NCBI GenBank assembly: GCA_973895155.1
Contig: OZ316896.1
Span: 2,046,001-2,110,000 of the forward strand
DNA length: 64,000 nucleotides
Source of the DNA: Marsupella aquatica
Lineage: Eukaryota; Marchantiophyta
Direction of reading: 5' to 3'
Below the pieces are notes generated by a model. The model had not been told where the DNA came from. It did not search any database and was given only the letters and a program-made list of their open reading frames with translations. The first letter of the stretch is position 1. Every line of letters starts with the position of its first letter. The translations under genes were made by a program, and so were the position numbers. Positions 54,420 through 64,000 of the stretch are shown here, piece after piece.

Positions 54420-54884
54420 ATGCCTTTTGCTGGCGTAGTTGGATGTAATTTCAAGGCTTCGGTTGCAAATTTGTTTGGGAGGTTCCGCCAGAGCTGGGCT
54501 TACCTTTCAAAAAAAGACCTCCAGACAATTGATCACAAATTTAAGGACTGGAGGTACCAGCTTAGTATGGAAATCGTGATCTTTTGTTTCTTTCCAGAAC
54601 CGTCAAATAATTGCAATGAACTCTCAAGAGATCTCTTCGATAAGTGTGGGAAGAATTTCTTCAAGGGATTTGGACGAGATTTGCTACTGGGCTGCCATGG
54701 AGTGGTCCCCGTAGAGTTGAGTTGGCAACCATCAATACAAGGTCGAGTGATCAATTACGCCAGTCTGCTGAACTCAATAGAGACTCCTAAAGTCCTTCAG
54801 ACTTCGCCCGATCTGGATTGGCCTATTTTTTCCTTGAAAAATACATACAGTAGCTGTAAAACACCAATAAATCACCCACACTAA
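54420..54884 (+). CDS. Uncertain 154-codon open frame
   Basis: Begins at an ATG and ends at a TAA. The peptide is of mixed composition with several Cys, Phe and Trp residues (FGRFRQSWAYLSKKDL; DKCGKNFFKGFGRDLLLG). No family is recognised, and no splice-linked exons were found on either side. A minus-strand frame overlaps it (54533-54754), so it may not be coding. Confidence 0.2.
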   Translation: MPFAGVVGCNFKASVANLFGRFRQSWAYLSKKDLQTIDHKFKDWRYQLSMEIVIFCFFPEPSNNCNELSRDLFDKCGKNFFKGFGRDLLLGCHGVVPVELSWQPSIQGRVINYASLLNSIETPKVLQTSPDLDWPIFSLKNTYSSCKTPINHPH

Positions 54885-55585
54885 TTTGTTGTAAGGGGTT
54901 CTCTCACATTCCAAGTTTTCGTGTGGGGCACAAATTTATAGCATTGGAAAGCAAATTATAAATCTTGCTGGTTGAGGACAGATTTCCCCAAGTAATTTGT
55001 CTTGCATATGTCTGGACAAATGCAGTGTGAAAGTAGTGTGCAAGGATGTTAGAACCAAGACTATAATTTGGGTGTGATTTCATGATGGACGATGAGTTAA
55101 CATCTATTTGGTGGTACTTCTTTAGCCCATGGTAGTGGGATCAAAGATATAACTTCATTTATATCTTTCAAATGTACGACAGGCTACTGCATATGTATGC
55201 AACTTGTCTTGCCAATCTTTTTGTGTGGCCTGCTCGTGATATCTAGGTGGTCTTCCTCATGACCCTCTTCGAAACTAACATTTCCAAACCAAGAGAATCG
55301 TTGCTAGGTAGATGAAATTGTGGAGCAAACATATTAGAGTAAACGAACGCCGTAGTGGATTGATCGGTTCAACTTGTAGCTATGGACGGAAAATTGGATG
55401 ACCTTCAAAATGTATATCTGTACATTTGTTCACGCGAGGCCAGTCGGCCTGGTAAAATAGGACCCGATCGATTTGGTGTCACAGAATTCTCTTACTCTAC
55501 TCTGGGCATGCTGCAAAGGAAAATGTCTAAGTCACGAAGACTCCACCTTGAATTAGAGACCCAGCTGATTGACTAGTTCACCAGT
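54885..55585. other. 3' flank of the FUSC-type gene, no other gene seen
   Basis: AT-rich. It should hold the 3' untranslated region of the minus-strand gene that ends at 55586. Confidence 0.5.
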
Positions 55586-58500
55586 TTAACGTCTTGGTCC
55601 CACAGATGGGTTGTTGAAAATTCCGGTGGCGTAGTTGTCCCAGAGGTCCACCACGCTCCATCGGCTTTCTGCTTGCAGGAGCTCGTGGACAGCTTTCTCG
55701 AGATGGACAGTTTCTCTCAAGAGCGAATGCAAACTAAACGTAAGAGAACCGACAGACAACATCACTGTGTTCCCGAGCATGTGTTTGCCTCCCTTCGCTT
55801 TCGTCGAGGCAATCAAATCTTCGAACACCTCCTCAAAACTATGCTCAAAGGTGTCCATGATAGCCTTCAGGCTTGTGGGAATCCCATCTACCGATCGGTC
55901 CCGACGGCCCAGAACGAGAAGGGGGTGATGTCTCCGGTGAGGACTACTACCACGAGGCTGCTGCTCTACATCTCCTGCTGAGTTTCTCGATCTAGTTCCC
56001 AATCCAGGGCAACAAGAAACCAGCCAGCGCTTCAAACGATGGAGCTTACCCTCTTGGACAGGTTGGGCCTGAAGGACCTCTTGGAAAAAATCGAGGCTGG
56101 ACACAACTTCTTCTTGCAATGCAGTCAGTGAGGTCCGTAAAGGCTTGAGGAGAGTTTCCATTTGCTCACTCACATAGTCCTCCGTGGTAGCATGCAGAGA
56201 GCACACCATGAAATAAAGAAGATCGAGCATGCGTCCTTGGATGACGATTATCTTTGAATACACGTCTGCTGGGAAAGGCACGAACCAGAGATCCGGCTCT
56301 AAGGCAGCCTCTTTAGACAGGACGGATTGCTTGGCGAAACTTGCCCTCAGCCGTTGCTCCAGCTGCTTGATCTGAGTCACTGCGAGGCTTCTGCACTCAG
56401 GGCACTCTTGTAACTCTTCCTCTGTGTACACGGAGACAATGGCTCCCACACAGTCCCGCAAACTGACCAGACTGGACACGAGCTCCCCTCTCACTAGAAC
56501 CACAGCTCGCTCCGGGAAAATTACAGTTTCTACGAACACAAAGCAAAATATACCCACGAAAGTCTCGGTTATGCGGTCCATTGCGAAACTTTTGATGTCG
56601 TTTTGATACCCTCCCAACATCAGAATGGCTGCCGTGAAGGCTGATACGAGTCCAGAATATCCGTAAGCTGGGCTATAGCGAATGTAGGAGCTAAAAATCA
56701 CCCATGGAGTCAGAAGCAAAAGTATTGCCCAGCTGTGATTATTGGAAGCATTCAAAGCTAGAAATCCATAGATCGATCCCAACACAGTGCCTTGAAGACG
56801 AAGACTGGATATCCGCCATGACCCACCTTGGAAGTTCCCAATTATGAAACCTACTGTAACTGGCGCCCAGAACGCCTGAGGCTTCCCTCGGAGGACAAGT
56901 AAACCAAAAGTGGTTGCCAGCACCATTTCCAATGCTGTCTTCAGCGACCTTTTGGTCTGAGTCTTGCTCGGTTTAAGGCCCATCTTCCGCAAGAGTTTCC
57001 AGCTGCCAGCCCCAACCCCTCCTGCAGCGTCGATGATTGTACTTGCATGGCGATGACTACACTGTCGCTCGCACTGTCGGTGCCCAGAAGGTGACTTCAC
57101 ATTCCCTGAGGGCAATTCTGTCCTGTTAGATTCTCTGGTTTCTACATGATCAGCAACCTCTGCCACTTCGGTTTGAGAAAGAAACACCGCATTGTGAAGG
57201 GTTGCTCGATGGGCGCTGGACTGTCGAGGGGTTATACGACCACTACTCAAACGCCCTGAAGAGATCCGTTCTGAAGAAAACCTTCTTGAAGCAGTAATTG
57301 AAGAGTCACCAAGGTGCGAAAAGACTGGACCAGACTTTGTGCCAATCTGGGTTGAAATCGGCGAGTCGGCTTTAGAATCTAGATTGGTTAAATTGTTGGC
57401 GTGGTCCTGCACTGTCTGCTCCAAGTTGGTAATGGAAGGGCCAATTCTCGCCAGCTCGTCGAGTTTGTTGGCACTACTAGGGCCTGCAGACGCGAGATTG
57501 ATTGCTTCAATCAAATAAAGCCTCAAGTTGAATACAAAGAACAACATCGAAACTCTGCCCCGGAAATTCTGTTTGACAAGGCTGAGATCAGGCGTGCTGG
57601 TACTCGTTCTGTAATCCTGCCAGGCCCCCAGATCGGACTCGTTCTCAGTTGGATTCCTACTTGAGCGACTGTAGTAGGCTTGTTCCCTTGCAGCACGGTA
57701 ACTCGCATCAAGAAGGTTTAACGTTTCCTTCCCCTCCTCAATTACCTTCTGTCTCTTCCCGTTCAGCGAAGTTGAGGACGTCCTTGGAAGCCCTTGGACT
57801 ACAAAATCCAAAATTGACTTGCATTGGTCGACCACTTTCACGAACGTCCCCTGTAGCATGTCTCGCAGCACTACTGGCGTATGTAAAATGTAGCCAGATT
57901 CCAGTGCGATCTCCATTCCAATGAGATGGAGGTTTAGACAGTTCAAGCCCTTCGTGAATCGCTTGTTTGAATTCCTTGCCCCGCATACCCCCAGCTCCCA
58001 CCATATATCTACCTGCACAGAACATCATCGGACACAAAATCCATCACTATACCTCTCACCTGCATATTTCATTTACTACTAAGTTGAAACCAGGTGCAGA
58101 TTTCCGATGCGCCACTTTTGCCGATAGTTAGACTTCAAGCCAATAAAATAAGTGATGGGTCACCGTAGTCAGCTGGATTTTAGTTTCGGAGCTTGACTTG
58201 GCCCCATGCATGTTCAATGACCTTTCATTATCAGAGTATTGAAAGCTCTGTTGCATTATCAGAGTACCAGGTTGCAATGAAGAAAAAAAGATCATATCAG
58301 CGCAGGCACATATAGGTGGTCATATCCAACCAAATTGGGTTCATAAATCTTTACTACAACTTCACAAACACGTTCTCCATGTTCGATAATCATGGTGTCA
58401 TGACAATAGTTAGGGTTGAGCATTGCTTACTTAGAGAACCCTGAGCTTTCAATGCTCTGTTTGCACACCATTAATTTAGGGTTCTCAAAGCAAATTACAA

Positions 58501-59547
58501 GGGTTTGCCAAAGTTCTGGAGTAGCAAGTTCTGTAGTAGTGACAAACCCTAAGCTTCTAGCCTCGGTAGAATTGTTGAACGTCAAACTTCCAGTACTTTC
58601 GATCTTAGCATGTAAACATGATATTGATAGCTCTCAGGTGGAGTTGATAAGTCAAATTACTTATCTACCCTTACCTGTTTACTCTTGAGGTCTTCGACAG
58701 TCTCCATAGAAGCCTTGGCGAGAACTTTCGAGTGCAAGTGCATGGAACCGAACGTGCTCGAATCCGGTGCCGAAATGGTTTTCACCAACGAATTGAACGA
58801 TTCTGATGATCCACGGGCAGCACGTTTCGCACTTTCCCGAACCTAGAAAATTCCAGTTAAAATTGTCATTCGGCCCAGACTCGTGTCAGTCACGACTCTT
58901 TGCCAAAGCGACTGGAGTATAATTTCATTGAGTCTTTCCCAGTGGTCTCAAGTGTCCATCAACACCACAAACAAAGAGAAAGTGAAGTAGTTGGTGGACA
59001 GCCAATTTCAGTGAATCAAAGACAACCATACCTCAATGACGGCAAGTCGAGGGATAGGAAGAAGCGTTGCTACAATCGCCATCCCCATTCCGAGGGCGTC
59101 CGGAGAAAGCATCTTCAGAGGGAAGCTCACAACGTTCATGTCTGGCGTGTAGTGAGCTGTTATGTACACAATGCTGATTTGTGCAAGAGCTAGTTTCCGG
59201 CCCAGGATGTGAGTCTCAGAAAGGTACGCGATCAAAATGCTGCTGATCCCAGTGCACGCAATCGCTGCGAATTGTGAAATGGGGGGCCTAATCACTTTCA
59301 AAACTGCGATCGTAGACGTCATTGCGGGGATTGTGACCGTCAGTATCCCCCAACTGTTGTGCAGCACGGTTCCCAGTGGCGGCCCCGCGAGGAGCACAGC
59401 CAACACTGGTGAAAGAACTGGAACTGAAGCTAGGGATTGGAAGCCCGGCATATACAGAAGCATCGCTGCCACCAGCAGGCACGCCCATCCCGTCCTCGTC
59501 GCCTCGGCACACCTTAGAAAAAAACGATACTTGTACTCCGACTTCAT
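55586..59547 (-). CDS. FUSC-type membrane protein (fusaric-acid-resistance / AaeB-like transporter family)
   Basis: Three exons (minus): 59547-59032, 58842-58675, 58012-55586, phase 0 throughout; 1036 aa. Residues 1-172 carry several hydrophobic segments (GWACLLVAAMLLYMPG; LSPVLAVLLAGPPLGTVLHN; FAAIACTGISSILIAYL). A hydrophilic region of about 400 residues follows, Ser/Arg-rich near 430-560. A second membrane block lies at about 575-760 (LEMVLATTFGLLVLRGKPQ; FWAPVTVGFIIGNFQGGSWR; LQGTVLGSIYGFLALNASNN; FVGIFCFVFVETVIFP). The PQAFWAPVTVGFI...R..GT..G pattern typifies the FUSC superfamily, related to bacterial aromatic-acid efflux pumps and to plant ALMT channels. A cytosolic C-terminal region follows. 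The layout, hydrophobic block, long loop, hydrophobic block, matches plant members annotated as p-hydroxybenzoic acid efflux-like. Substrate and membrane are not known. An out-of-frame ATG lies 7 bases upstream of the start. Confidence 0.86.
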
Positions 59548-60313
59548 GTTTCATCGATAAATTCCGATCGAGCTGCTGACGTTGAGCTCCCTTTAATTTT
59601 CCCTCAGCCCTTGAATCCACTCCAACTCCAGGGCTTTTATCTCCCCTTAACTTTGCTCCCTTGTGTCCACTCCTCCGGAGTGTAAACGGCACACCTCAAT
59701 TTAGAACTACCTGAAATTTTGGACTTGCTTGCTTGAATGGGTGGTCACTGGTGGATGAGCTTCAACTTCAACGCAGTACTTTAATGCAATTCACTACAGG
59801 CTCAGCACAATAACCAATTTATCAAATTCAGCAAAATGCTCATGATCCACCTTATTGAGTCACTGATGTGATGTAAGAATTGGGGCTAGATCGTGCCTCA
59901 CATGCCCGATACTGTGACTGTGACCGTGATTACACTGGGACTAGTGCTTGATTGAGAAGTTTTGAACGTAAAGCCGTCACAGTCTAATCCAGTCCATGAG
60001 TAGTGTCACCTACTTGTCATTGTCTACCTATGGCCCCCAAGGCACAGTGGATCAGAAACTCGATGCCAGATGCTCAAATCTCCCGGGATTCATCGGAAAT
60101 CTGTGGCCACCAATCCTTACTATTCCACAATCTACGCAACAAAGTAGAATTCATTCTCCAGTCGGTTCCCATGCAATCGTGTCTCAAGTTTGTTCACTTC
60201 TCAGGACCACCGAGCTAGGACCACCGAGCTAGTCCAGTGCACTCGACAACAATTCTACTGCGTAAAATGTACGAATATGAAGCCGTGGAGCTCTTTGCCT
60301 GGCCCCTGAGAGA
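59548..60313. promoter_or_regulatory. Upstream region of the FUSC-type gene
   Basis: Contains the 5' leader and presumably the promoter of the minus-strand gene. A short exact duplication (GGACCACCGAGCTA, twice) lies at about 60204-60232. No other gene is seen. Confidence 0.4.
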
Positions 60314-60424
60314 ATGGAAGAGACACCGCTAAGAAGGAGGTCAATGGATGCCAGCTCAGGCGAACTCGTCCGAGTGAACAAGAGAATACCTCACTCTTAT
60401 ACAAAGACTCATATCAGCGGTGCT

Positions 60425-60580
60425 CGGACGGGAAAGCCAACCAAACGTCAGCAGGGTTCTCATGTGAGCTGGTGCATAACCCATCAGTTGACAGGTTCAG
60501 AAACCTCCACCCACTTATTAACGTCAACATTGTTCTCATGTGCGTTGGTGCATAACCCCTTGACAGGTTCCCAACTGAAG
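60425..60580. repeat. Two-copy ~75-bp diverged duplication
   Basis: GTTCTCATGTGAGCTGGTGC and GTTCTCATGTGCGTTGGTGC, each followed by ATAACCC and TTGACAGGTTC, occur about 75 bp apart. They lie inside a 172-codon plus-strand frame (60314-60832) that has no recognisable domain. Confidence 0.7.
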
Positions 60581-60847
60581 AGCAACATCCCCAGCTCGAT
60601 CTATCCATCATGGAATTGCGTATCGAACATTCGGACTCGTTACACAAATTACTGTACGTCTCCAAACCTTCGATCCTTCGTGGTGACTCGCGTCGAAGAA
60701 GCATATACTATTGCGCCGCAGAGAACCATGATTGTAAAGGGACTCAAAGCTGGGCCAGAGTCATTTTCTAAGGAATCCGAAGACCATCTGAGCAATTTTG
60801 ACCGATCACTCGAAAGAGCCAAACCACTGTAGTTCCGACCCCCGAGA

Positions 60848-60929
60848 CATTTTAAGCTCTAAGCTATCACGTAGGAAACTACACATCACATTTTAAGCTC
60901 TAAGCTATCACGTAGGAAACTACACATCA
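60848..60929. repeat. Exact 41-bp tandem duplication
   Basis: CATTTTAAGCTCTAAGCTAT to the following CATCA is present twice with a period of 41 bases (starts 60848 and 60889) and no mismatch seen, so the duplication is recent. Confidence 0.95.
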
Positions 60930-62321
60930 CCATAGCCGCCCTCTGTTGAAGCTCTAGAGTACATCATTCTCTTCTGTGGTGCACCATCGCCATAATTTGA
61001 CAACGCAGCCAGTCCATAGTCAGCCCTATTTTGAACCTTGGAAAGTGGTGGGAAGAGTGTACACCTCTGTAGGACACCCATTTGACCACATCAGCAAAGA
61101 GATGACAAAATCATCAATCATGGGTTCCAATCCTGAAAAGCAAACCCACTTCCTCAATTGGCGGCGCTATGTCGGGACTAAAGAAAGCTGTGACATAATT
61201 GGCCTATCCTATCTAAACAAAGGGAATGAGAACACTTCCCATTTGGGATACATTGATAAAAGCTGACAGGCATATCCTTGCTCAATAACGAATACACGAA
61301 AAGGGGAAAAACCTTTCCTGATTGCAACCATTGATAAGCCGTCAGGGATTTGACGTGCTGTCATATAAAATTTAATTTTTCTCTAGGAAAAACGTGCCAT
61401 AATCTATACCAAAAAGAACACACAAAGTACAAAGAAGGGAATCAAAAGAGGTCCAAAGAGTACAATAACCAAACACTAGAAAACAATTACCAAAGAGGCA
61501 AATGCAACCCCTAAAACCCAGGAGGATATGGGGTGACGTATGGAGCCTATCCTATCTCAAAAAAGGGAAAATAAAAATTGCTCAATTGCACAGATGGATG
61601 ACTACTGTAGCTGACTTTATTTGATGCAATTGACATTTTTGGGTGGTTCTTTTTCCCATCATGATTTTTGTACTAGTGATACTCAATCTAGACTACTAAA
61701 TTTCACGAAAGACCACGCAGAAATTTAGTTAAGAGGGAGAAAAAGGGTGCTCCACCTTTCAACAACCTTCCCCAGAATGATGGAAATAACAAGCTTGTAG
61801 GGCTATGATAGAGACGAATCAGCAAAACAATTTCTTTTAAGATAACCAGGTGTGAGGATACTTAGAAAAGAAGTAGAACAAAAGTAAATTGTCTTGTAAT
61901 GTTTACTATTCAGATAGATTTTGGTGTTGAGAAGGAAAATTAATATCACTTTTAAAAGTTGGGATGATTATTTCCTGAACCACCTTAACAAAATAAATTA
62001 CTTTTTGGGTGACTTTGGACCTATGCCCTGTCCTCATGGCTCATGACCCCCTCATGACCTTACAAAGTGTTGGCCCCACTTTTAAAACCCTGCCCACTTG
62101 TCCATTTTCTAACAAACAACTTTATGGCTTCTAAAGGATTGTTGATTTCTTTTCAGAAAAGTGATGGGTCTCTCATGTACATAACAACTTTAGGTATTGA
62201 CACCTGACTCATTCCAGCCCATAAACTTTGGGATTGAATGCAATGTCCTGAGTGGCTTTATTTCCACTGGTGTGGTCATTGGACAAGTGAACAAGAGGTG
62301 TAGCTAGGCACACAATGTCAA
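60930..62321. other. Intergenic, no gene seen
   Basis: AT-rich. Around 61425-61510 there is a purine-rich block (AAGAGGTCCAAAG, ACCAAACAC) similar to 28235 and 42935. No supported gene. Confidence 0.55.
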
Positions 62322-62700
62322 GGGCTCTTAGGTCTAGAGCGGGGTCTAGAGGTACAACTATAACCAGGATTGTAACTGTAGTTAGAGATAACCTTAGTCC
62401 CGACCTTAGTTGCAAACTTTGTTAGGTTATTAGTCATATTGCACACTATATTCCCAAGCAATGTTTGCTGGATAGAGCGAACTCATGCTCATTGATATGA
62501 AGCCAGTTGAGAGTTAAGGAGAATTTGTATTGTGGAGATTTGGTATTTCTGACGGGCCAAGAGTGTAGTAAAGCTCTTGTGTCTACCCGTGGACGTAGCA
62601 TCATGCATTTGAGGTGAATCACATAATTCTATGTCAATTGCTTGTGCGTTGGATGATCATTGGCTTGTCATTGTGAATGTAAGCTTTGCTCAACACCCAC
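62322..62700. repeat. Dispersed repeat, copy B (pair with 17845-18170)
   Basis: Same order of shared blocks as copy A: CTTAGGTCTAGAG, AACCTTAGTC, CCCAAGCAATGTTTG, CCAGTTGAGAG, TTTGGTAT, GTAAAGCTCTTGTG, GAGGTGAATCA. Slightly longer than copy A through small insertions. Confidence 0.7.
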
Positions 62701-62803
62701 AATCTATTTAGCAACATCACTAAAGTAAGGATCACCATAAAAACTTGGGGTGGTGGGGTGGCCCTGCCTGTCATAAGCCAATACACAAATAGGTCACCTG
62801 TTT

Positions 62804-63091
62804 TTGTTGCAATGGCCAACCCTGTCTTTACTTGAGAGTTTGGTGCAATCAATCAACACCCACATTCGAATCCTTCATACTTTTTTTGAGAAAAATGACC
62901 AACAAGTTAATCAAGTTCTTAAATCTTATTTCCAAACTAAAAGCTATGTACCTCAATGGTACGCAACAAGATCTACAAATCACCTGAAAAATCATTTTCA
63001 ACCATATAACGTACCACATAAAAATTTATTCAAATGCTATGATATGTCCAGATGGATAGTCAAGCCCGCTTTACCACTAAGAGTGATATAA
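62804..63091 (+). other. AT-rich open frame of unknown nature
   Basis: A 95-codon frame whose first residue is a TTG, not an ATG. The peptide is rich in Asn, His, Tyr, Phe and Lys (FFEKNDQQVNQVLKSYFQ; HLKNHFQPYNVPHKNLFK). The 63731-63958 frame downstream has a similar flavour, so both could be pieces of one decayed element. No family is recognised. Confidence 0.2.
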
Positions 63092-63730
63092 GTTGTCTTC
63101 CCTCTACAACCAGTCCATATGGAAACATATTCTTGTACGAATGAGCTCGGGGGCCTCAATCCAAGGGGTGTCCCATATCACGCTCAAAGTTTTGGGGGAA
63201 TAAACACCCTAAAAGTTAAGTCAATAAAGTTTTTTTTAGAAATTGTTTTACCCCTAACTTAATGAAATATTCCAAGAATATTCCCATATTTGATTTAAAA
63301 AACCCTATGATTCTTATAATTATCAAAATTGGATTAAAATAACCCTAATGTTCTTCAACAAAAATTTAAAATTATTTCACTAAACCCAATAAAAAACCCT
63401 ATGCTTATTCACGTGTGATGGGTCGGAAGAAAAGAAGTGAGGACCCCGGGCACATGAGAACATTAGGCCTCTTTGCCACAACCTATTCTTATACCCATGA
63501 GAACATTAATATTTAGGCCCTTTTGCTGCAACCTATCATTCACACTAATTCATATTTTTTAGAAAAGCACTTATGGCTCAACCAATAAATGCATTGCATT
63601 ATAGATGTGCTCTCGAGGGGTACCAGGTGCGATCATAGCCCAATATAAATAGACCTATTTATAAAAAAAATATTCCAAGAATATTATATATTTTTAATAT
63701 TAGTGACCTATCCATTCATTAAAAAGGTAT
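63092..63730. other. Intergenic, AT-rich
   Basis: Very AT-rich, with repeated words such as ATTCCAAGAATATT (about 63269 and 63671) and AATATTTAGGCC / ATTAGGCC contexts. No gene. Confidence 0.55.
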
Positions 63731-63958
63731 ATGAAAGAATATTCTACAAATTTAAATTTACAATATCCTGTTTTAAAACATTTAGCTAATCCACGAGCAA
63801 ATTTAAATTTACAATATCCTGTTTTAAAACATTTAGCTAATCCCCGAGCTAATCTTTATCAAAATACCTATTTTAGATCACACGTAGTTCCTAAGATTTT
63901 CAATATATGGTCAATCCCCAAGGATGTCCTTATGACTATTTACTCAATCAATGAATGA
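63731..63958 (+). repeat. 51-bp tandem repeat inside an open frame
   Basis: A 51-bp unit (AATTTAAATTTACAATATCC onward to CCACGAGC or CCCCGAGC) is repeated twice from about 63748, preserving a 17-residue period (NLNLQYPVLKHLANPRA) in a 75-codon frame with an ATG start. The non-repeated end is NTYFRSHVVPKIFNIWSIPK. An in-frame duplication with only a few changes is compatible with a coding past, but no family is recognised. Confidence 0.6.
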
Positions 63959-64000
63959 TGCACCTCTAAGTAAGCACCTTTGCCTTGTTTAATGTGGTGA

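Noticed and set aside
60314-60832. 172-codon plus-strand frame
   Set aside because: Contains a diverged internal DNA duplication that is not frame-conserving in content, Ser/Thr/Asn-rich sequence and no domain; no support as a gene.

Overview
The window looks like nuclear DNA of a land plant, most probably a bryophyte and perhaps a liverwort such as Marchantia. All recognisable genes are split by spliceosomal introns and belong to plant or eukaryotic families: a plant subgroup IIIf bHLH, a subfamily XI LRR receptor kinase, a plant FUSC-type membrane protein, a VPS38/UVRAG protein and an organellar glutamyl-tRNA synthetase. They sit in long AT-rich intergenic stretches full of degenerate repeats. 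The species is an inference from gene content; nothing here identifies it directly.

Layout. (1) About 323-5425 (+): the 3' part of a gene I cannot name, with two TALE-homeodomain-like segments and a very acidic middle. (2) 5426-13229: intergenic, with a 57-bp palindromic minisatellite. (3) 13230-15506 (-): VPS38/UVRAG-like subunit of the class III PI3-kinase complex, six exons. (4) 15507-20461: intergenic repeats. (5) 20462-24496 (-): a 796-aa bHLH of the GL3/EGL3/TT8 (IIIf) type, seven coding exons, with a pyrimidine-rich microsatellite upstream. (6) 24500-34112: intergenic, with a dispersed repeat, GC-rich palindromes, a LINE 3' tail with a target-site duplication and a diverged minisatellite field. 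(7) 34113-38437 (+): organellar glutamyl-tRNA synthetase, 13 exons, two introns with GC donors. (8) 38438-48400: repeat-rich, including a 387-bp MITE caught inside a dispersed repeat whose empty paralogue is at 27858-28228. (9) 48401-51924 (+): HAESA/HSL-like LRR receptor kinase, two exons. (10) 51925-55585: mostly empty. (11) 55586-59547 (-): 1036-aa FUSC-type membrane protein, three exons. (12) 59548-64000: intergenic repeats.

The genes are independent nuclear transcription units with no operon logic: endomembrane traffic and autophagy (VPS38), transcriptional control of phenolics or epidermal traits (bHLH), organelle translation (GluRS), peptide signalling (RLK) and membrane transport (FUSC). 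Exon joins were derived by hand by requiring GT/GC-AG borders and continuous phase. For each of the five named genes the joined length is an exact multiple of three. No rRNA, tRNA or CRISPR array was recognised.
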